From Cladocopium goreaui (taxonomy: Eukaryota; Sar; Dinophyceae; Suessiales; Symbiodiniaceae): 64,000 nucleotides of DNA. Below, one piece after another: positions 38,810 to 50,809 of this stretch; position 1 is the stretch's first letter; every line of letters begins with the position of its first letter. The stretch covers positions 303,280 to 367,279 of the forward strand of contig CAMXCT020000446.1 in assembly GCA_947184155.2 (NCBI GenBank), given 5' to 3'. Both the position numbers and the translations under genes were made by a program. The notes under the pieces are model-generated. The model was not told where the DNA came from and did not search any database. It worked only from the letters and a program-made list of their open reading frames with translations.

Positions 38810-40680
38810 ACCCCCATAAGAGCCTTGGTGGCTTTCTGCACCAGCACCTCGTTCAATCCACCCTGAGGTGGATAGAGAATTTCGCAGAAGGCCTTCAAGT
38901 TGCCAGGCCTCTCCTTGGAGCGCAGGACTTTGGGCGGGGTGTTTGGACTGGAAAATGTATTCATGATGATTCAAATGATATATGACGTTTCCTTGGAATC
39001 AGGGTTTCAGAACTGATAGAAGTTCCCAAATGGATGATTTTGACTCCACATTTTTTTCCTAACAAGGTCAAGCATGAGGGATCGGAACTTCCCTGAAATT
39101 GGGAACCCCCATTGAAGGGAAAAGTTTTTTCTGTTGCACCCCAGTCATGTGGTAATTCACACATTGGATTTGGGAACCTTTTGGCATTTGATGTGATTGC
39201 AAAGCCCTTGGCATGACCATGTTAGTTACTTTCACGAATGGATTGCATGTCCTGGTAAATCCAAAGATTCGGAAGGCCCACCAAACTTCAAGAAATTCAC
39301 TAACAAAGTTTCCTTCCAAGCCATGTGAAGAGATCGGATGGCACGCCCATACCCAATAGGATATACCTGCGACCTTTTGAGCTGCCGAGTGTTTCCACAC
39401 CTGGGCGGGACAATTTCGTATCTTTTCCGTGGCCGATTCTGGTTGACAACAGATTGATAATTGGCCCTATATGTATCTGGACTAAAGAAAGCCACGAGGA
39501 TGGCAAAAATTGGTTTAAGGCTAGCACACTCTTTGACGTCCCTGCTTGTCGATGTACTTTCGAACCATCTTCTTGGATTTCTGAACCCTCCTCCTGACAG
39601 CCTTGGTGATCTTTTTCCGGAGCTTGTAGGACCATGGTCTCAGCGACAAAGCTATCAGGACTGGGGTACAAAAATTCAAATGGATTGACTCGGTTGAATT
39701 GCCCACCAAAATACAATTTGATTTTGAATCAAGTTCAATGGATTGAATTTGAGGGCCCAGCGCTGTTCCAAAGACTTGGGTTGGTTTCATGTTCGGATGC
39801 CCATAGCTCGCCATATGACTCAGTGCCAGCAATCACAAATTTTACAAGGGCATGAATGAAAGGGAAATAAGTTAATAACTGCACAGTGTTTTGTATACAT
39901 CGTAAATCCAATGTGATCTGATAAACCAACAGCCCTCAGCTCATCTAAGGTGATCACAATTTGGTGGTCAGCCAAGGGAATGCATTGCCGATGATTTTGG
40001 CCAACCAGCGCATGTAGGGGAACAATGGCATAAGACTTGAGATAGGTTGTTCTATCAAGACCAAAACGCATCTCACAAACGCCAACAGGAGAAGTAGGCA
40101 AAGACGCGCAGTGATCCTGAGCTGGTAGCTCGCTTGTGGTGGCAACATTAAAAACATATCGAATTTCCTTCTTTAAGAGATGTCAAACACAATTTTTTTC
40201 CACCAGTCGATATCGATATTTGCTGGATTTTGCTCATTTTAGTCATGACCCAAAACCCCTACCTCTAATCAATGGTAATTTCAGGATCCTAAAATGGAGG
40301 TACTGTACCATATAAGGCCATATTTTCTGGGGATTTTCCCTTACATAGGCCTTATATAGGCCTTATATGGTAGGTACCTCCATTTTAGGATCCTGAAATT
40401 CCCATTGATCTAATTGAGATAAAAATCTTGTTGGCCTCCTGAACGTAGGCCCGTCGCCCACCCAAAGGCCGAGATTTGGATCTCTGCGAGGTAAATAGGT
40501 TCAAGTAAATAAACGAGCCACAGGGCGGCCCAGCCGTGGCCAACCCACCTGGCTCCGTTTGCAATATCAATTGCACACTGCGAAGGAAGCCTGGCCTCAG
40601 CACTTCGTGATTGAGCCGCTTGGCAAAAGGATGTGGGGATGATGCTTGGTGATTGGTTGCTACAAAGTGACCTAAGCAAA
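38810..40680 (-). CDS. exons of a dinoflagellate family with GPPCGSF and EQP motifs
   Basis: Minus-strand islands: about 40680-40460 reads SVQLILQTEPGGLATAGPPC then GSFIYLNLFTSQRSKSRPLG and RRAYVQEANK; about 40140-39980 reads ASYQLRITARLCLLLLLAFV then IEQPISSLMPLFPYMRWL; about 39650-39540 is basic (LRKKITKAVRRRVQKSKKMV); about 38955-38810 reads GLNEVLVQKATKALMG. The first two recur together in uncharacterised proteins of this algal group. GPPCGSF resembles the PPCxxFS loop of cytosine-5 methyltransferases, and EQP could stand where those enzymes have ENV. This is resemblance only; other methyltransferase motifs were not found. Confidence 0.5.
40266..40413. repeat. long palindromic element
   Basis: Arms of about 45-50 bp (TTTCAGGATCCTAAAATGGA and its inverse) around a centre with three AGGCCTTATA-type words. 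No coding content. Confidence 0.75.
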
Positions 40681-40749
40681 ACAATTGTAATCTGAGGGAT
40701 CGACGTGGTACAAATATCTCCAAATTGTCCGGAAGTCGCTTTGTCAAAT

Positions 40750-42670
40750 GGTTTCCTTGGGTGTAAATAATATTAATTCATAATATCTAGAGGATGTGAG
40801 ATAGTTTGCCCTGGTCAGCTGATATCATTGATTGGTACATGTGCATGCATGTGTGTTCGTGTGTGTTTCTTCGTGTTGGTGATGATCAAGTTGGATCTCC
40901 ATGTTGATAAGGCCTGCACGAGCCCAGGCCATCTTCAACTTAGCAACAAGACAAAATCTCAACCTTGAAAATTTCAACTAACATACACGGCTAGTTTTTT
41001 TAAACATGCATCATTACACAAACCGGCTTTTGCTGGCCCATTCCTGGCACAAGAACTACTAAGACGTCCACCGAATGCTCGGTTGACAGCACCCTCCCCA
41101 GAAAACAAATCGGCATTGACCAAATCCTGGCAGTCAGGGCGTGTGGAATACAGGTCCTACCCTAAACCCTCGGCAACAATATGCTACTGAGTTGATGACC
41201 CTGCGGCTTTGGGATATGGAAGAAGTCTCCACAACATAGTCCACGCAATGCAAACTCAGTTCTTTGTGCATTAGATCGTTTGTCTCACATCATGATACTG
41301 CCAATTGTGTCTCAACTGAGTCATAACTTGAAAATTAATGGATCTAACACAGATCAGAAATGGGATCGGCTTGGGTCCTCGCTACCACTGCAACCAAGGG
41401 GCAAGATCAACGGAGCACCCAGCACCAAAAGCAGCTGTGCTGCTCTGGCACTCAAGGAGAGAGGGGATGTCTTGGGACGCCCCATGGGGAACGCTGGCAA
41501 CTAGTAGTAGCTAGTAAATCCAAAAGGCTGCATTACTTATACAGAATTGATCATGACAGCAGGGATTGGCTTAATCGCTGCATGCTGCAAACTTGTTGAC
41601 TCGCTCAGCTTTGCAAACAATTTAGCTTTGGCATCTCTGATTTTTCCGTCCCCCTAGGATGTGCATCGAGTCAATGCTAAGTCAGAGACATGGATTGGGA
41701 CTGGAGCTAGCCGGGGCTTGATGCCATTGCAACCGACCCCAAAACATGAGAATTGTGCTAAATTGGTTTCAGAGTGAAATCATAATAATTTCATGAATAT
41801 ATGCGTTTTATCTTTTGGTTATTCTAGAAATATTATATACTCAGCAGTGGCCTCAAATCCCCCTATGCCAACCAGTCGTTACGGCAGCTAACTAGGCAAC
41901 AACTTCTAGTTGCTTTTTCCGCTTCCCTCACTTGAATCCGAATCACATGGCCCAATGGGAATCCAACCAGCCAACTTTTTGGCCATGGTCCACCTAGGCC
42001 CCACTAACTGCCACAGCACCAAGAAGCACAGTGCAAGATGCACATCTCAGGTTTGGTTTTGGGTTGATTTGTTCAATTCATATATAAAAACAATGTATGG
42101 GGATATAAGCTGTAAGGCCAGGGCCCGTTCTGAACTCCATGCTTGGACCATGCGATACTCACTCCCCTCTTCACATTGGCCTTAGATCCAAAAATAAAAC
42201 TGCAAACCACCCAGTAGAACAAAATTGAAAGGGATGGAATACCCATGAATATCCATTAAGGCAGTACAAGAAACATTCAGAGCTGTGCCCATCTCTTCGT
42301 TGAGATCACACACACGCTGCTTGGGCACATTGTTCACAAAAAAGGTGCGAGAATTCAACCTTGGATCTTTTTTTTAAAAATCCCAAAGTTGTTTTATAGT
42401 AGTACGAATATGAGTTAAGGTGGTACTTTGTGTTGCGATGGGGCATGAACCACATTAAATCTTAGCCGCAAAACAACACTCCGATGGTTCCGGTGCTCGT
42501 AGAAGACACATTCTCCGGCGCCTTCAAAGTGAAGGTCCTTGGAATCGATGGGTATTAACCAAGATTGAATGTCATGTCATGGGGCCATGACTAGAGGATA
42601 ATAATTAACCATACGAAGGCAACCATGAGAGTTGGAGCCTTTTTGGAAAATTGTCCGGGGACCCCACTTA
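40750..42670. other. no convincing gene
   Basis: Open frames here are short and lack splice context. I see no repeat longer than a few units except short TGTGTG and GCATGCATG words. It may be intron of the flanking minus-strand gene. Confidence 0.35.
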
Positions 42671-42674
42671 CGTG

Positions 42675-42825
42675 CTAGGTGTAGGCCATCTTGATTTCCC
42701 TCCTTCACCTTCAAATGTGCTGCTTTGAGATCCTCTGGCAACTCAAACGTATCATCCATAGCTTCCAGTTCAGCAGCATTTGCAAGTGACTCTTCCTTGG
42801 CGTGAATTACTAGGAAGGTTGTTCA
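42675..42825 (-). CDS. short exon with clean GTAAGT donor
   Basis: The frame reads EESLANAAELEAMDDTFELP, then DLKAAHLKVKEGNQDGLHLA, and ends at a GTAAGT donor. Acidic, helix-prone; lies between the long K/E exon (42944-45474) and exons further 3'. Confidence 0.5.
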
Positions 42826-42943
42826 TGATGTCCATGTCAGGTTTACATGGGATGGTCAATTCGATATGTAATAGGTTCAATATCGAGATCAAAATAAATT
42901 GATCCTGCTACACAAATTAGATATGTTTTTTGAAGATTGAAGA

Positions 42944-45474
42944 TCAAATTGGCACATGGATACTATCTAAATTATCTACATCCCTTGGAGATGGGGGTCT
43001 TAGAGCCCTGGCTATTTTAGGGGCCCAACCTATAAACCGCACATCCGACCCCAAAGGTTTGGCACCATGCCAAGATGACCAATTTTGAATGACAAGATTA
43101 AACCCAGTATCGGTAACTTCGGGAGCTTGTCTTTTTTTGGCACCCTTTCCTTCACCCTTTCCGTCAACCTTTCCCTCACCTGTCTTCCCGTTCTTTTTCT
43201 CAGCAACATTGTCAAAGTCCAACCTTCTTCTCGCAGAGTCCCCAGTCTCCTCAGCCTTTGCCTTTGCCCGCTCCACAAACCGTTTCGAAGCTGAGTGGGC
43301 CAATTTCATGGGACTCTTGGTGGCTGCCTTATCTGCCTTCTTTTTTTTTTTGGCTGGGCTCTCCTTGTCATCTTCATCTCTCTTCTCACTCTGCGACCTC
43401 TCCTTCTTCGTTGCCTTCTTTGTCGGCTCTGCATCATCCTCTTTCTCCTTTGCATCTGCCATCTCAGATTTCTCCTTCTTCTTGGCTTTCCCTGACTTGT
43501 CTTTCTGTTTCTCTTCCGCTTTATCTGCCGTCTTCTGTCCTTCTGGGTGTTGCTTTTGCTTCTTCTTGGGTCTGTCTTCGGGCTCCTCACTGTTTTCAAC
43601 ATCATCATCTTGCTTTGCATCATCCAGTTTCTTTGATCGGCCTCGTCCTCGTCCTCGTCCTTTTCCTTTGCCGCGTCCTCTGCCTCTAGCTGCTTTTCTG
43701 TCTTCGCTGTCCTCCTCTGCATCACGGAGCAGTCTGTCGTCATCATCTCCAGATTGATGCTCTTCTTCGCCTTCTTGGTCTTCTTTCATCTTTCTTTTCA
43801 TTTTCCGTTGCGCTGCCACAATGTCGTCATTGGTTGTCCAACTCATGGCTCTGTGCGTCTTGTGCATCTCTCTCATGATTGAGTCTGCCTTCTCCTTCTG
43901 TTCTTCTGTGGGCTGCCTTTCGTCTTTGATCAGTGGTTCACCTCGGTCATCCATGAAAGTTGCAGCTTTCTCCGGCTCTTTGTCGTCATCTGAGTCGACA
44001 ATGATGGAGGTACTGCTTGGGACATCTTTCTTGGCAGACTTCTCCTCACCTCGATGCTCCACAGTGTCCTTCTCTTTTTTCTTTTCACGCTTCGGCTTGG
44101 TCTGTTCTTCTCCATCTTCATCATTCTTCTGCTTTTCTTCAGCCTCACCTGCCTCCTCTGCTTTTTCATCTTTGGTCCTTCGCTTCGGCTTCTTTTCCTC
44201 AACTTCTTGGCGACCTTCTTTCACTGTCATGCCCTCTGTCTCTTTGTTTTTGTCTGCATCCTTGAACTTGTTCTTTTCCGAGGGCTCCTCAGCTTTCTTC
44301 TTCGTCTCTTGCTTCGGCTGCCTCTTCCGTTTGCCATCTTCGAACTCATCCTCCTCAACAGCCTCCTCCTCAACCTCATGTCCCTTGTACTCATCATTGT
44401 TCTCGTCCTCAACCAGCGGCATATCTTTCTTCTGTGCTTTTTGCTTCACATTCTCTTCTTCGGCTTCCCTCTTGACACCTTTCCTCTTTGGAGCATCTGC
44501 CACAGTGTTCTGTCTCGTCTTCTCTGCTTCCTTCACAGCTTTCATCTTTGGACCATCCTCTGCTGTGTTCCTTTTAGCCTTCTCCGCATTCTGTTCTTCT
44601 TCTTCCTTCTTTACAGCCTTCCTCTTTGGGTCATCCTCAACTTTGCTACCTCTGGTCTTCTCTGCATTCTCTCGCTTCACCTTCTTTTCCTCAACTTCTT
44701 GGCGCCCTTCTTTCGTTCTCATGCCCTCTGTCTCGTTGTTTTTGTCTGCATCCTTGAACTTTTTTTTTCCGAGGGCTCCTCGGCTTTCTTCTTCGTCTCT
44801 TGCTTCGGCTGCCTCTTCTCTTCGGTTTCTACATCTTGATCTTCGGTCTCCACATCTTCAACCATCGGCGCGTTTGCAACATCATCAGTCCTGTCTTCCT
44901 TCATTTTTTCTGCGGCCTTCTTGGCAACCTTCCTCTTCCCTTCAGTCTTCTCTGTCTCGATCTCCCTTTCAGCCTGTTCACCTTTCTTCTCCTTCTTCTC
45001 TTTCTTGTGGCTCTTGGGCTTGTCCTTCTTTGTCTTGCTTTCTTCTAAGTGCTGCGCCTTTCGAATCTTTTCCTTTGTCTCCTTTGGGCTTTCGTTCTCA
45101 ACCTCTTCGGGTTCATCATCATCTTCTTGGTCTGACCTTTCATAGTGTTGAGTGGCGTTCATATCCTCCTCGTCCTCCTCCTCAGCTTCCCCCCAAACAT
45201 CATCGGGCCAGGTGTCAGGCATGGGGAGTGTCTCCAGGTTGTCGGGGTTTTTGGTACCAGAGTCGGTCTGTTTCTCCTCGCCTTCAAGATCCTCACTTTC
45301 CTCTGCTTCTTGCATCTGCTCCTCTTCATCTTCCTCTTGGTCTTCCCCTTCATCTTGCTCTTTGTCTTCCTCTGAACCTGGTTCTTCCTCTTCCTTCTGG
45401 CCTTCTAGACGCCATTGGCTTTCCACAAAGTCCTGACATGAGAAGGGACACGGTTTTTGCAAGGTGGGATTCAC
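42944..45474 (-). CDS. very long Lys/Glu/Asp-rich exon, internally duplicated, one frame switch
   Basis: Two overlapping open frames (45474-44719 and 44722-42944) together give about 840 codons of charged repeats such as EDEFEDGKRKRQPKQETKKK, with a short RGRGRGKGKGRGRGRGRS tract and a more ordered tail FNLVIQNWSSWHGAKPLGSD. A block ending KKAEEPSEK...ADKN...TEGM..KEGRQEVEEKK occurs twice, about 489 bp apart. Comparing the copies shows the upstream frame loses register in an A9 run (about 44760-44769), so a single-base indel rather than an intron separates the frames. A basic, probably nuclear, disordered protein; specific role unknown. Confidence 0.65.
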
Positions 45475-46199
45475 TCGATGTAAAGTCGACTTTGGGACTT
45501 TGGGATATGGTTTTGGAGCAACTATCTATGATCTAGAATCGGATGTAAAAAATGTCTATAATAGCACACCTAGGCCCCAGCTAAAAAGAGGGTAGTGATT
45601 TTGTGTTGGGTCTCAGGGCTAGTTGGATGTCCTTTGCCGCATGTGGACCTCTGGTAGCCCTTTTTTTCCGTCAGCTCGTAGCATGCCAACTGCCTGCCAT
45701 GGCTCTGTGGGGGTTTGCATACTACATCCTTTCTTTCGTTTTTGGGGATGTGAGGATTGATGGGCCAAAGCCGCTGTGTTAACTCTTTCATGCGATATAT
45801 GAATTTTGGTTTGGTAATATCATGAACAATGTGCTAGCGCATTGTTGCAGGCCTCTAATTTGGCACGAATCACCGACCGGATTTTCTGCATGCCCTCGTG
45901 TCCGCCCCTGGGCACAAGTGGAAAACAGACAAAAACATTTGGGTTACTTGCTGATGGATCGACATACTGTTGGTTTAGTGAAAATTTGCATTGACCTATA
46001 AATCACAATCAGTAAGGAAAGCACCGGGAATTGCTTGACTTTTGAAACCTTCGCATGCAGTAAGCAGCCATGGCCCTTTGAACTCCACTTTCAACACCAG
46101 CCCAAGCCTAGAATGCACAATGGGGTGGAAAGCCTGCTATTGCAAACAATTTTGAAGAAAGTATTCTCTCTCTTGGATCATATGCAGTGGAAGTAGTCC

Positions 46200-46840
46200 T
46201 AATAAAGTTGAGCAGCACGGTGCTCAGCTTCGGAACCAAATTGCGGATTTAGCCCAAAGGTCATGCTGACCCAGGTTAGGGCATCCTGCCACACAAACTG
46301 GTAGGATAAGGAGAACATGAAACAAAATTAGAATATATTTAAGATGTATGGATTTGGAAATTCGCCATGAGCACAACCCCAAGGTCCTCAGACTCCACAT
46401 CCGTTGGCAGCCGCTCGCAAAACTGCCCCAAGTATTCCATCAGGAAAGCTAGGTTTTCTTTTTGCTCCACCTAGCGCACAATTAGGACGCAATGTTTGGT
46501 TCGAACTGAGATATGCATGGGTAAACATGACATGTAAAGCCACCTGTTCCAACCAGCCTCCATCTCAATCACATTATCCCCTTTAGCAAAGCGGGTCACG
46601 AAGGTGAACGGAGGGACCTCAAATTGAAACAGATTGGAACAATTTGGAAGTGAGAACAGATGGAAACCGAATTGATAGATCAGGATAATTGCTGGTGAAC
46701 CACATTGAACTGATTCTGATTGAAATGGGTAGTCAAGATACAGCCTGGTCTCTTTTCCCGAGACCTGCCCTCTGCCGTAAGAGCTTCCTCCTGGACGCAA
46801 TGTAGTCATCGGTGCCAACGATCTCTTTGTAGAATACCTA
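46200..46840 (-). CDS. three short exons, unknown gene
   Basis: Minus-strand islands: about 46840-46765 (FYKEIVGTDDYIASRRKLLR), 46472-46385 after CCTAG (VEQKENLAFLMEYLGQFCER, then LPTDVESEDLG) and about 46305-46205 (FVWQDALTWVSMTFGLNPQF, then GSEAEHRAAQLY before a stop). Compositions are balanced and protein-like. A further possible exon lies near 46635-46550. They may be 5' exons of the K/E-rich gene or the 3' end of the next gene upstream. Confidence 0.45.
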
Positions 46841-47054
46841 GGCAGTAAAATCAGTAGTATATTAATTATATATTGTATGATCCATGATTTATCAGGTCCC
46901 AAAGTGGCAGGCCATATCAAGACCAAAATCATCATCATTCATAATCTATTACCCTGGAAGTCGGGGGAAGTTTTGAAGGTCTTGGCTGGGAGGACGTTAT
47001 ATACACTAATAATCTATTAAAAAAAATGAACTTTGTCAGAATGTGACCATACCA

Positions 47055-47168
47055 GAGGTGACAAGATCCATTATGATCCATTCTATCTTGGGAATTTTCC
47101 AGATTCCAGAACCATTTGCAAAATTCTGTCCCCAAGATAGAATGGATCATGATCCCCAGATCTTGTCA
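47055..47168. repeat. palindromic element
   Basis: GTGACAAGATC, then ATGATCCATTCTATCTTGGG, and their inverses at the right side. Arms about 40 bp, centre CAGATTCCAGAACC. Confidence 0.7.
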
Positions 47169-48534
47169 CATCCCCATCCACAGAGGATCCACCTGCCGTC
47201 CAGCCACCTTCAGGAGAGAGACGCGGTCTTCACTGCAACATGCGCTTGCCATTGGAAAAGCAGCGCTGCGGGGGCGGTGACAACCACCAAGCTAAGTTGG
47301 AAAAGTATGACCGGGAAAGTGTTACATTATCATGATCGCTATGATTTCATTTACCATCATAATCTATAAATTATAAATAGAACCATTTTAATTACCCTAC
47401 GTCAGTGTTGAGACTATGCGATTTGCAATTGTCAGTGCACATGGCTTGAACCCGATCCTGGTGTATCAAACAGATGGGTTCACACGAATAACAAACAACA
47501 TGCATGATAAGCATCTCACTAGAAAGAGAAGGGGGGTGGCACCTTCTGAGTGTGGAAGCTGGGGCTGCAATAGATTCCGATCAGCCACCAATCCTGAAAG
47601 TTGGTATCCCATGTCCAACCAGCGCAGTTTCATCTCCAAAAAGACATACTTTCACTGCTACAATGGATTGATTTCTGAGGCTGCATCTTCTGCGCAATGC
47701 GCTTTTGATCTTCATGATGATGTTGTCCCAATTTCACCTTGGATATGAAAAAACAAGGGAACCTATATAGAATAGGTGAGTTCATTTCAGTTGGTGTAAA
47801 GAGTGGCCACCCATGCCATCACCTGGATGCAGCCCAAGGCACCCAGGCCCAGTTGTCCATGGGTAGAATCAGCCGCCCACAGAAAGCGATATCGATACGG
47901 GGTATATCGGCCAACATTGCCAGCCACGGGCGCCCAGAAAGGCAACCAAAGTTGTTGATTTTGGATCTAATTGGATTGTCATTTGAAAGTTTAATGTGTC
48001 CAAACTAGATATGGTATAATTTGGTATATAACATATATTAAACTGGGGATAAATTGGACAATCATTGAATGATGTTGGATGGAAAAGGTCTGGGTACATC
48101 TCTCAAATGTTTTGCTGAGACATGTTGTGATCCCACATAAATTGTACGATCCCAGTAATTGCTAATTTGAGCACCTGAAAACATCGAAGATCAGCATCCC
48201 TGAAAAGTCATGAAAGGTCTTTCGTGGATAATAACGTCCTCCCAGCCAAGACCCTTTTAAAAACGTCCCCTGACTTCCAGGGTATATATAATATATATAT
48301 ATAGTAATTCATGTAATACTATGTCAAACTCTGTGGCGGAAAGCAAACAGGTGCTAAAATCTTGGGATCAGAATCAAAAATCCAGTGCGCATTTTCTGCT
48401 TTCTGCCATCACATCCTCGGATCAAAAGGGACTTCCTCAGGACTAGGTGTCCGGGCTGACCCAATTCAGCCGCCAAAGCACGGAAGAGGTTCCACCTCAG
48501 CAATTCTGATGTTCAAGTGATGGCAAATAGTGAG

Positions 48535-48642
48535 TACCCTCTGGTAATTTAACAGTTTGCTATTGAAAATGGCCATAGAAATAGTGGATTTTCCCATTAA
48601 AAATGGTGATTTTCCATTGCTATGTTAGTTTATCAGAGGGTA
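48535..48642. repeat. MITE family A copy
   Basis: TACCCTCTGGTAATTTAACA start and TTTATCAGAGGGTA end; interior nearly identical to the copy at 10256-10362. Confidence 0.75.
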
Positions 48643-48767
48643 ACTGGGTTGTAATAGCTTTCCATCCGATATTTCCATATATTTCCGGGGACCCAATTAA
48701 TTACACACCATCTACTGGCTTCAGGAATCCTCCCACAGGGGTGCATCTTGTGGCTCATAAACCAATC

Positions 48768-48882
48768 TGGGCAAATTATAATAATTCACTAACCTGAATC
48801 TTGCGGCCATAAAAGGGGATGATTTCCAATACTAACCATTATTCCAGTGAGGTCGCAATGAGGTCGTTATAATTTACCCAGA
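48768..48882. repeat. repeat family D
   Basis: CAAATTATAATAATTCACTA start and GAGGTCGTTATAATTTACCC end, with CTAACCTGAAT and ATTCCAGTGAGGTCG inside. A relative lies at 63013-63110. Confidence 0.5.
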
Positions 48883-48985
48883 CCAATCATACAAATCATG
48901 CGCCAAGTACACCAATTGAGCATCATTAAAAGCCTGCGAGCCATGGTTCCGATCGGTTGATACGGATTCCCATGGATTCCCACTC

Positions 48986-49153
48986 CCCGGCCTGGTAAAC
49001 GGGCTTACAGTTTGCGAACTGGAAAGATCCACCATGCTATTAATGGGTAAATCAACTATTTCAATGGAAAATCACCATTTTGTATGGGTAAATCAACTAT
49101 TTCAATGGCCATGTTCAAGAATTAGCTATGTAACAGTCATTACCAGAGGGTAG
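48986..49153. repeat. MITE family A, mixed-end copy with internal duplication
   Basis: The left end is the GGCC type (CCCGGCCTGGTAA); the right end is the other type (TTACCAGAGGGTA). AATCAACTATTTCAATGG occurs twice inside. Confidence 0.7.
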
Positions 49154-50254
49154 TGGGTTACAAACATCTCCATGATAATCATTGAAAATCACCTCTATAG
49201 AATGGGTTCCCCAATAGAACTCCGGTCACAATCAACAGGGCAAACTGGTCATCTCGAAAAATTCGGAGACAAAATCACCACACAGTATCGTTTTTGAAGA
49301 CATGTTGATATATGAACCCATTTGGAACTTTCAGATCTTTGATAAAAAATGTTGTTGTATCAAACAAAATGTTGTTGTATAGTCAATAAACTTGAATATT
49401 CTATCTGCTAGTCCGCATACATATAAACATTCGAATTCTGAAATGATCTGAAACGTTGAATTTTCCACAATCCCGACATGGACATTTCTTGGTCCGGAAA
49501 CATGGGAAACAAATGTGTTGTGACTTGGGTTGGTCTGAAGAAAGGGTATCCTGGACTATCCACTGGTTAATAGTTGAGTTATCCCTATCAAAATTGTTTC
49601 CCCCTATTTTTTCAGGTACCAAACACATTTGTAGCATGTTGGTTATCAGCATCCATCTGATATATCAGAGATATCCCCAGAAATCAGCATCTTTGTTGCT
49701 TAAAGTCCCATAACTTAGCCATTGATTTTACTGTTTCGCTCCCCCTATGCGAACTGCTCAACACCCTGAGTTTCCCAACTCGGCAGATTGACGCATGGCC
49801 AGGTAATTCACATCTCCACCTGGGTGGTTTCGGCTGTGGGGACCTTTTTTGGGACCATCTTTGGAGCTACGCAGCTACGCAGATTCCAAATCCAAAGCAT
49901 ATTGAAATCTGAGTTACCGTAAGTGGTAGTTGAACATATTATATCGTCAGTTGGGATGATTTTCCATTCCCAACTGTTTCTGGAAAGCCATAATCCATTC
50001 ATAATCCATTTAACATAGCTATAGCCAAAATTTTCCCATTAAAATCCTAGGTAAATTATCCCACTCAATGGGTACCGCTCTGGACCATGGCTTCCATGGT
50101 CCAAACTGTGAGGAGCACTGGCTTAACCGCGACCTGGGAGACTACCGCTCCATTTCTGCTGAAATTCCCATGACAAATATGTTGAACAATGTAGAAATAT
50201 GTTCAGATATCATAAAATATCGGAAAAGATCATGGTAAGATACAATAATCAATA

Positions 50255-50371
50255 CTGGTTGCTGGTTGGTTTCTACCCCTCTGAAAAATATTATATCGTC
50301 AGTTGGGATGATGACATTCCCAACTGTTTCTGGAAAGTCATAATCCATTCATGTTCCAAACCACCAATCAG
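50255..50371. repeat. MITE family B copy
   Basis: CTGGTTGCTGGTTGGTTTCT start and AAACCACCAATCAG end. A part copy of the same interior, with TTCCCAACTGTTTCTGG, lies at about 49935-50005. Confidence 0.7.
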
Positions 50372-50582
50372 AGAATTTCAGAGCCATTGAAATAGTTAAT
50401 TTACCTATTAAAAATGGTGATTTTCCAGTTCGATATGTTCATTTACCAGAGGGTAAGATACAATAAAGAGTGTAAAGAGTGAAGGGTTATTAACCACCAA
50501 TCAGCTAATAATAGATATTATCCACCTATATATTATCCATATTAAGATACAATAATCAACAAAAAAACTAACCATGATCCTA

Positions 50583-50704
50583 ACTGGTTGGTGGTGCAAT
50601 GTGAGCCCATCTTGAAAAATGATGGAGTAAGTCAATGGGAAGGATGACATCCCATATATGAAATGGAAAGTCATAAAATTCCATAGTTCCAGTCACCACC
50701 AACC
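50583..50704. repeat. MITE family B copy
   Basis: CTGGTTGGTGGTGCAATGTG start and GTCACCACCAACCA end, with a diverged TCAATGGGAAGGATGACATC interior. Confidence 0.65.
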
Positions 50705-50809
50705 AAATATCATTAACCATCATTAAACCATCATTAACCGTCATTAACCATCATGAAATCCCATACTAAACCAATGTTTGAAACCACCAACCAGATAAGA
50801 GTTCAACCC

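Noticed and set aside
43821..45536. 571-codon plus-strand open frame
   Set aside because: Antisense shadow of the K/E-rich exon (S/F/L-rich complement). All other host exons nearby are on the minus strand.
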